A stretch of 64,000 nucleotides of DNA from Vibrio lentus (GCF_030409755.1 NZ_JAUFQE010000002.1:1612001-1676000), one strand, 5' to 3'; shown: positions 48,067 to 57,725, counted from the first letter of the stretch. Program-made: numbers and translations. The notes: generated by a model from the sequence alone, not told the origin.

Positions 48067-49455
48067 CTATAGCGAATTCAAAAACGCCAGTAGTGCTTCA
48101 CGCTCAGTGGCATTCAAAGACAGAACGTTTTGTTTCGCCATTTCTGCTTCACCACCGTGCCAAAGTACCGCTTCCATAACGTTTCTTGCTCGACCGTCAT
48201 GAAGCAGGAACGTATGACCATTCACTTCTTTGGTATAGCCTAATCCCCATAAAGGTGTTGTGCGCCACTCTTGGCCATTGGCAAGATACTCAGGTCGATT
48301 ATCGGCTAAACCTTCACCCATATCGTGCAGCAACATATCTGTATATGGGCTAATTAGCTGATTAGACAATGCAGGCAGACCTTCACGCTCTGCCGTGCGG
48401 AATTCCGCTTGGTGGCAACTTTGACAACCAATGTCTTTAAACAGCTTTTTACCTCGCACGACAGCAGGGTTATCGACGTTACGACGAATAGGCACGGCTA
48501 AATGCTGCGAATAGAACTCAACAAAATCTAAGATGTTGTCGCTGACCTCAGGCTCGCCACCATTCGGAAAATCGTCACAGGTTGACTGTGCTGATGTGCA
48601 GTTCTCATTCGGGAACAAGCGACTGGTTAAGCCTAAATCACCGTTAAACGCCGCGGCATTTTGTTGCATTAAGTTCGGCTGCCCTGCTTTCCAACCAAAG
48701 CGACCTAACGTCATTTCATTGATTTGAACATCAAGAACATGATTAGCCTTACCTGAAATACCCTGCTTGTCCGCTAATTGCTGTTCAGCAAATCCAAGAA
48801 TTGTTTCTTGGGAGATACTCTCAAGCAGACCAAGGCCAATCATTGGCGGCGCAACTCGAGCAGAAAATTCAGTTTTAGGATGCATCTCGCCGAAGGCAAG
48901 ATCCGTAATCTTTAAAGTAGGTTTACGCAGGGTAACGACGGTGCCGTCTTTGAATTCAACAGGAACATCGGTGTAGCTGATGTTCACTTTACCCTCTGGT
49001 TTCACACCTTGAAGCGCGAAATCTTGTAACTGGCCGCCGTAAGTCGGTTCTGGAATGCCACCATCGCGTATAAAGGCTTGTCGCTGCTCTGGCGTTTCAG
49101 CAGGAATACTTAAGCGAACCAACATTGAAACCGCGTTCTCATCGCCTTTTTCAGGTGCGTGACCACGGCCATCTTTGATGTGACAGTTTTGACAACCGTT
49201 AGTATTGAACAATGGACCCAATCCATCACGCGCATCGGTTGATGATGGCGCAGGTACCCAAGGGTTTCTAAAGAAGCTGTTACCTACGCTGAAATCCAAG
49301 CGTTTGCTCATTGGCAAGTTGGCGGCAGGAAGAGAAAAAGCGTTCGCGCCCTCTTTCTTTACTGTGGTTTTGCCACCAGAGTAGGTTTCATGGGCGTGTA
49401 ACGGAGATAAGAAAAACAGTGCGGTTAATAGTGAGGCTGAGAGATACGACTTCAT
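48067..49455 (-). CDS. Di-heme thiol oxidoreductase-like protein (DUF1111)
   Basis: 462 residues. Signal peptide to about 21 (LHA-HE). Two c-type haem sites: NGCQNCHIKDGRG near residue 97 and IGCQSCHQAEF near 345. The layout is that of MauG/CcpA-like di-heme proteins of the DUF1111 group, periplasmic electron-transfer or oxidising enzymes. Always found with imelysins in Vibrio-like operons, where it may oxidise Fe(II) or reduce Fe(III) during uptake (inference). A hairpin upstream (49523-49543) probably limits its read-through from irpA. Confidence 0.88.
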   Translation of the reverse strand: MKSYLSASLLTALFFLSPLHAHETYSGGKTTVKKEGANAFSLPAANLPMSKRLDFSVGNSFFRNPWVPAPSSTDARDGLGPLFNTNGCQNCHIKDGRGHAPEKGDENAVSMLVRLSIPAETPEQRQAFIRDGGIPEPTYGGQLQDFALQGVKPEGKVNISYTDVPVEFKDGTVVTLRKPTLKITDLAFGEMHPKTEFSARVAPPMIGLGLLESISQETILGFAEQQLADKQGISGKANHVLDVQINEMTLGRFGWKAGQPNLMQQNAAAFNGDLGLTSRLFPNENCTSAQSTCDDFPNGGEPEVSDNILDFVEFYSQHLAVPIRRNVDNPAVVRGKKLFKDIGCQSCHQAEFRTAEREGLPALSNQLISPYTDMLLHDMGEGLADNRPEYLANGQEWRTTPLWGLGYTKEVNGHTFLLHDGRARNVMEAVLWHGGEAEMAKQNVLSLNATEREALLAFLNSL

Positions 49456-49522
49456 ACATTGCCTTGCTGTGTTTTGATTTTAGTTTTTATGTGGGTGTCA
49501 CTTTCTTGAGTAGCAAACAATT

Positions 49523-49543
49523 AAGGGCTCCATAAGAGCCCTT
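49523..49543 (-). terminator. Weak terminator between irpA and the di-heme gene
   Basis: AAGGGCTC and GAGCCCTT around CATAA; the T-run is short, so partial read-through is expected. Confidence 0.6.
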
Positions 49544-49565
49544 ATATTGATTTGGCCTCGGGTTC

Positions 49566-50825
49566 TTAGAACTCGTGATCCGCTGTGTCTGGGTTTAGGC
49601 TATCAATGCCAATAACACCCGCAGCACGCTCAATTGCAGCTGTTTGAGACACTAGAGCCACAATTGTTTTGTTTACTAGCGCATTACCTGCAGCGTTGTC
49701 AGCAGCAATTAGCTGATCGAAGTGCTGGTTGTTTTTCTCTGCAGAAACAACAAGCTGACCAACTTGTGCACGTGCTAGATCAAACTGCTTTTGAATCTCT
49801 TTCGCAGCTTGCTCATCTTTTTGTTCAACTAGGTCAAACAGGCTAGGGCCAGAAAGTAGAGAACCATCTTCACGCTTGTACAAGCCAGTGTATACGTTGT
49901 AGATACCTTGCTCGTTGTAGTAGTGAGAGTTGTGCGTGTTATCAGAGAAACAGTCGTGCTCATCTTCAGTAGAGTTTGCTTCTAGTGCAACCTTCATACG
50001 CTCACCCGCTAGTTCACCTAGAGACAGTGAACCCATGCCAAATAGCATTTTACGTAGGCCGTTCTCGCTAGATTCAGAAAGAAGCTCTTGACGGTAGTTG
50101 CCCTTCTCGCCTTCAGCCCACTGCTTTTCCATCCACTCTAGGTCTTGGATAAGAAGTTCAGCTGATGCTTTTAGGTATGCGCCACGACGGTCACAGTTGC
50201 CATTAGTACACTCTGCGCCAACAACGAAATCAGTGTAAGCACGCTCACCTGCACCGCTGTTTGTGCCGTTTAAATCTTGGCCCCAAAGTAGGAATTCAAT
50301 CGCGTGGTAGCCAGATGCTACGTTCGCTTCAGAACCGCCGATCTCATTAAGGTCTGCGATTAGCTCAGGAGTAATGTTGGTTGCGTCTACTGTTGTTTGA
50401 CCAATTTGGAATGTTTTGTTCGCAACGATGTTTGCGCTAGCGCCTTCGTTACCAAGCTCATATTGGTAATCAGAAGAAACGTAATCGATAAGGCCTTCAT
50501 CTAGTGGCCATGCGTTCAATTGGCCTTCCCAATCATCAACAACAACGTTACCAAAGCGGAATACTTCAGATTGTTGGTAAGGTACACGAGACTCAAGCCA
50601 AGCTTGTTTTACTTGTTCGAAATTGCCAGCAGAAGGAGAAGCTAAGAAGGTATCAATAGAAGAGTTCAACGCTTTTGCTGTAATTACTGAATCTGCAAAC
50701 ACTGCATGAGCAATATCTGCGTAATGTTCTACAACTTGATCTTGAGTTACTGCTGCGAAAGAAGAAGCAGAGGCAAAAATGAGTGACGAAGTTACGGCTT
50801 TGGTCACTAAAGATTTAATGGTCAT
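49566..50825 (-). CDS. irpA: Imelysin-family periplasmic protein (IrpA-like)
   Basis: 419 residues. Signal peptide to about 24 (SSFA-AV). The M75 imelysin motif GYHAIEFLLWGQDLN is intact (GxHxxE), followed by a two-half helical fold. IrpA-type proteins are needed for growth under low iron; how they bind iron is unknown. First gene of the operon and directly behind a Fur box. Two Cys (in VGAECTNGNCD) may pair. Confidence 0.9.
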   Translation of the reverse strand: MTIKSLVTKAVTSSLIFASASSFAAVTQDQVVEHYADIAHAVFADSVITAKALNSSIDTFLASPSAGNFEQVKQAWLESRVPYQQSEVFRFGNVVVDDWEGQLNAWPLDEGLIDYVSSDYQYELGNEGASANIVANKTFQIGQTTVDATNITPELIADLNEIGGSEANVASGYHAIEFLLWGQDLNGTNSGAGERAYTDFVVGAECTNGNCDRRGAYLKASAELLIQDLEWMEKQWAEGEKGNYRQELLSESSENGLRKMLFGMGSLSLGELAGERMKVALEANSTEDEHDCFSDNTHNSHYYNEQGIYNVYTGLYKREDGSLLSGPSLFDLVEQKDEQAAKEIQKQFDLARAQVGQLVVSAEKNNQHFDQLIAADNAAGNALVNKTIVALVSQTAAIERAAGVIGIDSLNPDTADHEF

Positions 50826-50869
50826 GAAGCATCCTTGTTGAGCTTTAAATTATTATTCGTAGTAATAGT

Positions 50870-50888
50870 GCAAACCATTATCATTTGC
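50870..50888 (-). promoter_or_regulatory. Candidate Fur box upstream of irpA
   Basis: On the minus strand GCAAATGATAATGGTTTGC matches the 19-base Fur consensus at 13 positions, including the whole ATGATAAT core. It is also a near-palindrome with GTGCAAA/TTTGCAC arms. It lies 45 bases before the start codon, in promoter position. Confidence 0.65.
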
Positions 50889-50944
50889 ACTACGGATTGG
50901 AATAATACAAACTTACAATTTTATTGCAAGATAAATACAAAAAA

Positions 50945-50962
50945 ACCTCACATTTGTGAGGT
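50945..50962 (-). terminator. Terminator of ribA
   Basis: ACCTCACA and TGTGAGGT around TT; seven T follow on the minus strand. Confidence 0.88.
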
Positions 50963-51002
50963 CTTTAAACATTTTTGTGTTAGGCGCAACAGTGGAGGCT
51001 AA

Positions 51003-51599
51003 TCAGATGTCCAGATTATGCTTACCGTGTGAGACTTTGGCTTTCAAGTAGCTTTCGTTACCCGATTTAATGTGGGCCGAAGTGTTGACCACTTCTGCAA
51101 TCTCAATACCAAACTCTTTAAGTTCGTTGATTTTCTTAGGGTTGTTGGTCACCAAGCGGATTTTTGTGGTACCCAGCGCGCGTAACATTTCTGCAGCTTC
51201 GGTGAAATCACGTAAGTCGTCGCCAAAACCCAAGTGGTTATTCGCTTCGTAAGTGTTCATCCCTTCGCTTTGAAGGCGGTACGCATCAATCTTGTTGTAT
51301 AAGCCGATACCACGACCTTCTTGGCGTAGATAAAGAATCACACCGCCAGTTTCACCCATGATTTGAATGGTTTCGTCTAGCTGCTCGCCACAATCACAGC
51401 GAGATGAATGAAAAACATCACCAGTCAGACATTCAGAGTGCATACGAACAAGAGGTATGTCTTGTGTCTTATCGGCTGATTTAAATATCACAGCAACATG
51501 CTCTTTATCTGTTTTCAATCCATGAAAAGACAGAAGTTCAGCATCAATACTGCTTGTTACCCCTACTTTGAAATCTATTCTGGCACGTACTTCCGCCAT
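51003..51599 (-). CDS. ribA: GTP cyclohydrolase II
   Basis: 198 residues. Zinc ligands Cys57, Cys68 and Cys70 in [15 protein letters not shown], then the [13 protein letters not shown] active loop and the GFGDDLRDF and LVTNNPKKI segments. First step of riboflavin synthesis: GTP to the ring-opened pyrimidine. Start at [10 protein letters not shown]; the longer frame to 51638 has no ribosome site. Not behind a visible FMN riboswitch. Single gene with its own terminator. Confidence 0.96.
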   Translation of the reverse strand: MAEVRARIDFKVGVTSSIDAELLSFHGLKTDKEHVAVIFKSADKTQDIPLVRMHSECLTGDVFHSSRCDCGEQLDETIQIMGETGGVILYLRQEGRGIGLYNKIDAYRLQSEGMNTYEANNHLGFGDDLRDFTEAAEMLRALGTTKIRLVTNNPKKINELKEFGIEIAEVVNTSAHIKSGNESYLKAKVSHGKHNLDI

Positions 51600-51771
51600 A
51601 TTTATACTCACTTGAAAATTCGATGTATTTAACAACACTACATTATTTGTCTAAACAAGTTTTTGTAGCCAACTATCTAATGATAGACACTATGGGGCTG
51701 TTAACAATTTTTTTCAAGGTCGACTACGCACAAAGTGTTACATTATAACAATTAATCATCGAACAAGAAAA

Positions 51772-51802
51772 AACCCCACATTGGTGATACCAACATGGGG
51801 TT
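51772..51802 (-). terminator. Terminator of the 58-residue protein gene
   Basis: AACCCCACATTGGT and ACCAACATGGGGTT arms with a two-pair internal mismatch; T-run on the minus strand. Confidence 0.75.
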
Positions 51803-51847
51803 ATAAATTAATCAGTTGCGGCTGAGGCTCTACTTTTTACAGAACGA

Positions 51848-52024
51848 TCAACTTACTTGAGTTTGCTTCCAAATGACGAGTTGAACCCAAGCATTCTCCA
51901 GCTCTGTTAGTTCTTCTTGCGTGAGCGTAGAAATACTCGACTTGGCACTGTATTTTTCTCCCCACTTGTCCGATTGGACATGGGTATGGAATTCTTTTTT
52001 CAAATTTGAGATTAGGTTATCCAC
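51848..52024 (-). CDS. Small protein of 58 residues, GTG start
   Basis: A GTG after AAGGA (seven-base spacer) opens a frame reading MDNLISNLKKEFHTHVQSDK, then WGEKYSAKSS and LTQEELTELENAWVQLVIWK. It is charged, mostly helical, with no signal peptide. A terminator 46 bases after the TGA supports a real transcription unit. Not recognised; probably a conserved Vibrio hypothetical. Below the usual length cut-off, so likely to be missed by automatic calling. Confidence 0.65.
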   Translation of the reverse strand: MDNLISNLKKEFHTHVQSDKWGEKYSAKSSISTLTQEELTELENAWVQLVIWKQTQVS

Positions 52025-52113
52025 AAATACATCCTTATATAACAGTGCTCAGCCTTTATAATCTCTTAATGTTACAAAATACAGGTTAATTGGTAAACAG
52101 TAATACGTAATTT

Positions 52114-52554
52114 TTATGAGCTCTTTCTAACACTTTTTACTGATAAATATATAAATAAGAGAAAAAGAACGACTGGTAAGAGCCAAAGTAATAGAGTTGA
52201 AGCACTCATTGCGGGCTTGTAGAGCACAAATTCACCAAACCTTTCCGTCATGTATTGAGTGATTTCATTATTACTCTTCCCCGCTTTCACCATATTAAAT
52301 ACAACAAGACGCAAGTCTTTTGCTATTGGAGAGTTCGATTCAATCAGATTTTGATTCTGACATTGTGGGCAGCGCAGTGATTTCGCCAAACTAATAGCAC
52401 GCTGTTGTTGATTAGGGCTTTCAAACTCAAATAACTCGACCTGAATGCTTGTATTTTTATCACCCGCTGTAAACAAATCCTCAGCTAATACAGGGAAGTT
52501 GACGACAATAGTAGCGGTAAGTATGAGCGCTATGTTGAGCAGGAACTTCATCAT
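52114..52554 (-). CDS. nrfF: NrfF, CcmH-like haem-lyase subunit
   Basis: 146 residues. Signal peptide to about 24, the CcmH motif LRCPQCQNQNLIESNSPIAKD with the redox CxxC, and a C-terminal membrane anchor (about 118-138). Reduces the apocytochrome CxxC/CxxCK before haem attachment, as part of the Nrf-specific lyase (NrfEFG). Start overlaps the thioredoxin-like gene stop by four bases. Confidence 0.9.
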   Translation of the reverse strand: MMKFLLNIALILTATIVVNFPVLAEDLFTAGDKNTSIQVELFEFESPNQQQRAISLAKSLRCPQCQNQNLIESNSPIAKDLRLVVFNMVKAGKSNNEITQYMTERFGEFVLYKPAMSASTLLLWLLPVVLFLLFIYLSVKSVRKSS

Positions 52555-53138
52555 CCATTTGTACCTTTAAAATAGTGAGCGAGTTCTTTGCGCCAAACCG
52601 ATTCATTAATCACGCCTAGCAACTTCTTCACTATTTGGCCTTCAGCATCGACTAAATACGTCTCAGGAGTACCGATTACGCCCAGCTCTAAAGCCAACTT
52701 CCCTTGAGGATCACTGATCACAGTTGAGTACGGGTTGCCGTCGTTGGACAATACATTAAGCGCAGCACCGGGGTTATCTCGATAATTGATACCAACAATT
52801 GGAATACCTTCCTTTTGTAGTTCGAGTAAAAAAGCGTGCTCGGTTTTACATATTCCGCACCATGAAGCCCATACATTGACCAGTTGGTAAGGGTGTTGAG
52901 TAATATCAGTAAGCGTAAGCTTAGCCGTTTCATAGCTTAATATTTCAGAACTTAATGCTTCAGAATCGAATGACTCATCAGTAACGAGCTTTGCTGCCGT
53001 AAATTCAGGGAAAGTCCTTTTTTGCTCTGAAACGCTGGTCGTTTGTTGCTTACTGTCGAGCGCATATGAAAATGCAACGACCAAAGCAACAGCCACTGAA
53101 AATAGAGCAATGAGTTTATTACGAACGCTGGTATGCAT
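52551..53138 (-). CDS. DsbE/CcmG-like thioredoxin of the nrf operon (NrfX type)
   Basis: 195 residues, membrane anchor about 10-26, then a thioredoxin fold with active-site WCGIC in NVWASWCGICKTEH and the cis-Pro loop GVIGTPETYLVD. It keeps the CcmH/NrfF and apocytochrome thiols reduced in the periplasm. Starts inside the end of nrfE (20-base overlap) and overlaps nrfF by four bases. E. coli nrf lacks this gene; other gammaproteobacteria have it as nrfX. Confidence 0.88.
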   Translation of the reverse strand: MHTSVRNKLIALFSVAVALVVAFSYALDSKQQTTSVSEQKRTFPEFTAAKLVTDESFDSEALSSEILSYETAKLTLTDITQHPYQLVNVWASWCGICKTEHAFLLELQKEGIPIVGINYRDNPGAALNVLSNDGNPYSTVISDPQGKLALELGVIGTPETYLVDAEGQIVKKLLGVINESVWRKELAHYFKGTNG

Positions 53139-55041
53139 ACTGGGCAGCCTTAACGGTTTTCTTTTTACGATTGGTCAGTGAAAGCACAGCACCTAGAATT
53201 GAGAACAACCCACCAAACCATATCCAACGAGCATACGCTTTGTACTGAACTCGAAATGCATAAGCGGTAGCGTCAACTTTCTCACCCATGGTGATATACA
53301 CATCGCCATGCCAGAACCATTTCATTGCGGGCTCGCTCATGTTCATCACTCGAACTTGGTAATGTCTTCTTTCAGGTGTAATGGAAAAATTTTGCTCGCC
53401 AGTATCTAGCTTAAGTATCGCCTTTTCAGCGGTAAAATTTGAGGCGACATAAAGCTCTGTATCTTCATGAGCAAGCGTCCAGTCCATAAACTCCACTTGT
53501 TCATCTGGGCTTAATTTATAACTGCGCTCAAACGAGTGGTAACTGTTCATTGCAGCGCCTACAGCCAAGACTGCAACACCAACATGGGCAAAGGTCATCA
53601 CCCAGACTTTTCGTTGGAACTTGGAACTGCGCGTTACGGCTAAGCCATAAACATGAGTGAGCAAAACCCAAAATGCGAGTGACCATGTCATCAGAGCCAT
53701 CACTTGTCGTTGGACTTGTTCCACTTGCAACGAATAACAAACGTAACCCAATGCCAACGACATAAGAACTAACAATGAAATAACACCTTTGGTTGCTTGA
53801 GGTTTAACACTCAACAATGGGGCTAAGCCAACCACGCCAAGTGCGAGCAAAGCCAAAGGCGCAATCAACAGATTAAAGTATGGCGCACCGACCGATATGT
53901 TACCCAGCCCAAGCAGCTCAAAGACCATTGGATAAAATGTACCAAACACCACAACAGCGGTCGCTAATACAAAAATGAGCACCGCGACCAGACTTAAAAA
54001 ACTCTTACTGGCGAAGCTAGTAATCGGGTTAGATTCAAAAGACTCCCCTCTGATGATAAGAAGAGAGAAAGAGCTCACTAGCACCAACATCAATATAAGT
54101 AGTAGCGCGATACCTTTGGTCGGGTCGACAGCAAAAGCGTGTACCGATGTGAGTACACCAGAACGAACAATAAAGGTGCCTAAGATACTCAAACAAAATG
54201 TAATGAAAGCAAGGCTTAGAGACCACTTCAGAAGCTGTTGTTTGCCCTTGGCAACACCTAAACAATGCAGCAAGGCTGTCGAAGTGAGCCACGGTAACAA
54301 ACTGGCATTTTCAACAGGATCCCAGAACCACCAGCCACCCCAGCCTAATTCGTAATACGCCCACCAAGAGCCAAGAATGATCCCTGCGGTTAGAAAGATC
54401 CAAGCAACTAGACACCAACTGCGACAATGGGTAACCCAATCAAACTCAATAGGATCAACCAGCAAAGCGGCAACGGCAAATGCCAGCACCACAGAAAAGC
54501 CGACATAGCCAAGGTAAAGTAATGGAGGGTGAAAGATCAGGCCGACATCTTGCAACATTGGGTTAAGGTCACGCCCTTCTAGCGGCAAGATCGAATTCAT
54601 TTCAAATGGGTTTGATGCGAATAAGGTGAACCAAGCAAATATCGCGAGCAGTAGATTCATTACCCACAACACGCGGCTTTGGTATTCATTCGAATAGTGT
54701 TTTTGTAAGGCAATCACGCCAGACCAGACGCTGATCGTCAGTACCCAAAATAACAAGGAACCTTCATGGCCTGCCCATACGGCTGCTAGCTTAAAAAATG
54801 AGGGTAATTGAGTATTTGAATGTTCAGCGACATAGAGAATAGAGAAGTCATCACTGACAAAAGCATAGCCAAGCAATGCGACAGAAGTGAGAGAAAACAA
54901 TGCACTTGAAAGAGAGAAACTGCGGATTAAACTTATATTTTGCGTCCGTTTGTTTAGCATTTGATAAAACGAATGCACACCAATAATGCTACTGAGTACA
55001 GCAACCAACACTAAACTAAACAGCCCCAAAGAACCGACCAT
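53119..55041 (-). CDS. nrfE: NrfE, CcmF-like haem lyase
   Basis: 640 residues, about 15 membrane helices. The haem-handling WWD signature is WGGWWFWDPVENASLLPW; conserved His residues lie in AGHEGSLLFW and IFHPPLLYLGY. With NrfF and NrfG it attaches haem to the CWSCK site of NrfA, which the general Ccm machinery cannot do well. GAGGTGAT precedes the ATG. Separated from nrfD by 128 bases holding a hairpin. Confidence 0.93.
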   Translation of the reverse strand: MVGSLGLFSLVLVAVLSSIIGVHSFYQMLNKRTQNISLIRSFSLSSALFSLTSVALLGYAFVSDDFSILYVAEHSNTQLPSFFKLAAVWAGHEGSLLFWVLTISVWSGVIALQKHYSNEYQSRVLWVMNLLLAIFAWFTLFASNPFEMNSILPLEGRDLNPMLQDVGLIFHPPLLYLGYVGFSVVLAFAVAALLVDPIEFDWVTHCRSWCLVAWIFLTAGIILGSWWAYYELGWGGWWFWDPVENASLLPWLTSTALLHCLGVAKGKQQLLKWSLSLAFITFCLSILGTFIVRSGVLTSVHAFAVDPTKGIALLLILMLVLVSSFSLLIIRGESFESNPITSFASKSFLSLVAVLIFVLATAVVVFGTFYPMVFELLGLGNISVGAPYFNLLIAPLALLALGVVGLAPLLSVKPQATKGVISLLVLMSLALGYVCYSLQVEQVQRQVMALMTWSLAFWVLLTHVYGLAVTRSSKFQRKVWVMTFAHVGVAVLAVGAAMNSYHSFERSYKLSPDEQVEFMDWTLAHEDTELYVASNFTAEKAILKLDTGEQNFSITPERRHYQVRVMNMSEPAMKWFWHGDVYITMGEKVDATAYAFRVQYKAYARWIWFGGLFSILGAVLSLTNRKKKTVKAAQYAYQRS

Positions 55042-55120
55042 ATCACCTCAATAAGGCTCCGCTAGAGCAGAGCCGATCTGAACACGCATCTCATGTTTAC
55101 TAAAAGCATGTTCATTAATA

Positions 55121-55148
55121 AGCAGATGTCTAGTATCCAACATCTGCT
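55121..55148 (-). other. Hairpin between nrfD and nrfE
   Basis: AGCAGATGT and ACATCTGCT, 9 perfect pairs, ten-base loop, no T-run. Probably an mRNA processing or stability element that lowers lyase expression relative to nrfBCD. Confidence 0.6.
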
Positions 55149-55169
55149 CACTAATAAACTTGCGCGAAA

Positions 55170-56144
55170 TTAAGCTATCGTTAACTGCCCTGCATAAAGG
55201 ACAAAAGTTCGCAGCATTAATACGCCCATTAGGCTTAGCGAAGTCACGGAGAAAATATACACCGAGCTATGGCGGATTGAGGTTGGTGTCACTGCATTCA
55301 GCAACAACGGTAAAACCATACCAACACCGATGACGCCATACCAGAACCAACTCGCCCAGAAACCACTGCCAATTGCGTTCCATACTGCTTGTTCACTTTG
55401 ACCACCAGCGAAGATCAGGCCGGTAAAGAAAGTGATAAGAACAAACAACTCAAACATCACGACCGGACGTTCAAATCCGTGGATCCATGAAATACTCGGG
55501 CTATGAGGTGATTCTTTAAAGACCAACACACCGAATAAAATACACGCCGCCGCACCCGAAGATAAACTCGAGAACAAGAACAAAATCGGCAGTACTGGGT
55601 TATTCAATAGTGGGAAGGTATTTAAAGCTGATAGCAAGAATCCGGTATAAGCGGCAAGCATCAGAGCAAGAACAGCTAAGAATATTTCCAAAGCATTCTC
55701 GAATACTTCTAATTTGCCAATCCAGTTACCAACAAAATCGAGTCGTCCTTTTAACCATGTTTGGTCATTCAAGAACACGACAATTTGATCTCTAAATATA
55801 ATGCCGATCCAAAGGAACAAGATCACCATATACACTTGGAATAAGATCACACCCATCGACATCACAGACGTTGGATTATAGAAGATCATGATCTTCCAAA
55901 ATGACAGTGGTTTTGTCAGGTGGAAAACCAAAATCAGCAGACCTGAAATGATCCCAAATGGCGCAAGAAAAGCTGTCGCCTTTAACACACCATTATGAGC
56001 AGGATCGCCTTCAATAACCTTGCGCTTAAGGTAAATGGAGATCATTACGGCACCCGCCGACATCCCCGCGAGAAATAGATAGATTGCTATAATCCAGTCC
56101 CATACCACGGTACCAGACTGAAAAGCTGCGTCCCATGCACTCAT
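55170..56144 (-). CDS. nrfD: NrfD, quinol-oxidising membrane subunit
   Basis: 324 residues with eight or more membrane helices, starting MSAWDAAFQSGTVVWDWIIA, the NrfD/PsrC family pattern. It oxidises menaquinol and passes electrons via NrfC and NrfB to NrfA. ATG at 56144 lies two bases after the nrfC stop, following GGGGAGAT. Confidence 0.92.
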   Translation of the reverse strand: MSAWDAAFQSGTVVWDWIIAIYLFLAGMSAGAVMISIYLKRKVIEGDPAHNGVLKATAFLAPFGIISGLLILVFHLTKPLSFWKIMIFYNPTSVMSMGVILFQVYMVILFLWIGIIFRDQIVVFLNDQTWLKGRLDFVGNWIGKLEVFENALEIFLAVLALMLAAYTGFLLSALNTFPLLNNPVLPILFLFSSLSSGAAACILFGVLVFKESPHSPSISWIHGFERPVVMFELFVLITFFTGLIFAGGQSEQAVWNAIGSGFWASWFWYGVIGVGMVLPLLLNAVTPTSIRHSSVYIFSVTSLSLMGVLMLRTFVLYAGQLTIA

Positions 56145-56146
56145 AA

Positions 56147-56833
56147 TCAAATCTCCCCTTTTTGGTGTGGCACTTTATAGAGTTTTGGTTGAGTGCCTAG
56201 ATAGGCTTTATCTCTGTAAACCACCTCGGATTGAAGTACTTGGTTTATCTCACTCTTAGGGTCATTTAAATCGCCGAATGTCAGCGCTTTGGTTGGGCAA
56301 GATTCGACACAAGCAGGCAACTTCCCTTGTGCTAGATTGGTATCACGACAGAAGTTACATTTATCGGCTGACTTGTTCTCTGGATGGAAAAAGCGCACTT
56401 GATATGGACACGCTAACAAACAGTAACCACAACCGACACACTTCTCTTTGTGGACATCAACAATGCCCGTTTTTTCATCTTTGTAGGCCGCACCTGTTGG
56501 GCAAACCATGACACACGGCGCGTTATCACAATGTTGGCAAGAGTTACGAGTAAAACGGTAATCAACATTTGGATATTCGCCTTGGGGTTCGCTCTTAATA
56601 ATTTCTAAGCGCGACACGCCTTCAGGAACTTTATTCACTTCACGACATGCTTCTGTACAAGCAGTACAACCAATACACGCGGTTTCGTCATGAATCATTC
56701 CATAACGTTTAGCACCATCTTCTTGAACATTGGCCAACGTTTTACGACTTGTCACCGCCGCAGTTCCCGCGACACCCGTGGTAAAAATAACGGCACCAGC
56801 GCCTGCTAAAAAGTTTCTTCTTGAGCAGCTCAT
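56147..56833 (-). CDS. nrfC: NrfC, four-cluster iron-sulfur protein
   Basis: 228 residues. Tat signal with SRRNFL, then four 4Fe-4S sites: CIGCTACTEAC, CQHCDNAPCVMVC, CVGCGYCLLAC and a fourth with CNFC...CVESC. Periplasmic electron carrier from NrfD to NrfB. Starts three bases after the nrfB stop. Confidence 0.94.
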   Translation of the reverse strand: MSCSRRNFLAGAGAVIFTTGVAGTAAVTSRKTLANVQEDGAKRYGMIHDETACIGCTACTEACREVNKVPEGVSRLEIIKSEPQGEYPNVDYRFTRNSCQHCDNAPCVMVCPTGAAYKDEKTGIVDVHKEKCVGCGYCLLACPYQVRFFHPENKSADKCNFCRDTNLAQGKLPACVESCPTKALTFGDLNDPKSEINQVLQSEVVYRDKAYLGTQPKLYKVPHQKGEI

Positions 56834-56836
56834 AGA

Positions 56837-57421
56837 TTACTCCCCTTCTTTCTTCTGGTTGAAGTCTGAATGGCAATCCACACACAGCTTAATGGTTTGC
56901 TTTTTATCTAAGCCCAACACCTTTGCTTCAGTCGCATGAACATCATGGCAATTTGAACACGTTAAGTTTTGCGCGTGAACATCGTGGGTCCAGCTAGCTT
57001 CACGCAGATCATCAGGTTTGTGACAATCAATACATTGGCTATTGGCATCTAAAATTAAGCTAGGATCGAGGAAAACCTTTTCGGTTCCTGGTTGTGATTG
57101 AGCCGCGCGATACTTCACCACTTCTGGTGCACCTTCTCGGTGATCGGGGCTAATTGAACTATGACAATCGGTACAATTTACTTCACGGCCAAGTAAAGCG
57201 TGTGCACTTTCACCATGTGAACCCAATACCGTTTCTTTTGAATCTTTATGGCATTGAACACACTTGTAGTCTTTGTCGCGGATTAATTCGACTTCATGTC
57301 TTGTTGATTCTCCTACTGGCGTAACAGCAGGCTCAGCAACAGCATGAATGGAATAACCATAGAGGCAGAATGCTAGAAGGGATTTAAGCATTATGACTAT
57401 GGCCAATTTAATATTGCCCAT
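56837..57421 (-). CDS. nrfB: NrfB, pentahaem electron carrier
   Basis: 194 residues, signal peptide to about 29. Five haem sites: CVQCH, CTDCH, CIDCH, CSNCH and CVDCH. Delivers electrons to NrfA in the periplasm. AAGGAAAGG lies in front of the ATG. First gene of the leftward nrf operon, facing nrfA across a 481-base control region. Confidence 0.93.
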   Translation of the reverse strand: MGNIKLAIVIMLKSLLAFCLYGYSIHAVAEPAVTPVGESTRHEVELIRDKDYKCVQCHKDSKETVLGSHGESAHALLGREVNCTDCHSSISPDHREGAPEVVKYRAAQSQPGTEKVFLDPSLILDANSQCIDCHKPDDLREASWTHDVHAQNLTCSNCHDVHATEAKVLGLDKKQTIKLCVDCHSDFNQKKEGE

Positions 57422-57568
57422 TTTATCCTTTCCTTATACCGGCATTATTTAACTCTCAACTAAATAATATTCCGGTTAAACAAAAGTACCCTTAAACGAT
57501 ATTATTACCGCTTAAATGATATCAATTCTTATTTTGGATAAGCCACAACGCTTTCTATAGTTAGAATA

Positions 57569-57584
57569 TACCTCTAATTAGGTA
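57569..57584. promoter_or_regulatory. NarP/NarL-type 7-2-7 site, nrfB side
   Basis: TACCTCT-AA-TTAGGTA: two inverted heptamers, the first a full match to TACYYMT, the second with one mismatch in its last base. Confidence 0.6.
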
Positions 57585-57709
57585 ATACGAAATTTGGATG
57601 GGTTAATCTGTGAACGCAATCACCCTATTTATATCATGGTCAATCTAGGTAATTGATTGTTATATATGATAATAATTCTCAATTGAATTTTAATTTCACT
57701 AACCTCCAA

Positions 57710-57725
57710 TACCTCTTTAGGGGTA
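57710..57725. promoter_or_regulatory. NarP/NarL-type 7-2-7 site, nrfA side
   Basis: TACCTCT-TT-AGGGGTA: both inverted heptamers match TACYYMT fully, with the two-base spacer required by NarP. About 185 bases before the nrfA start codon. Confidence 0.75.
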
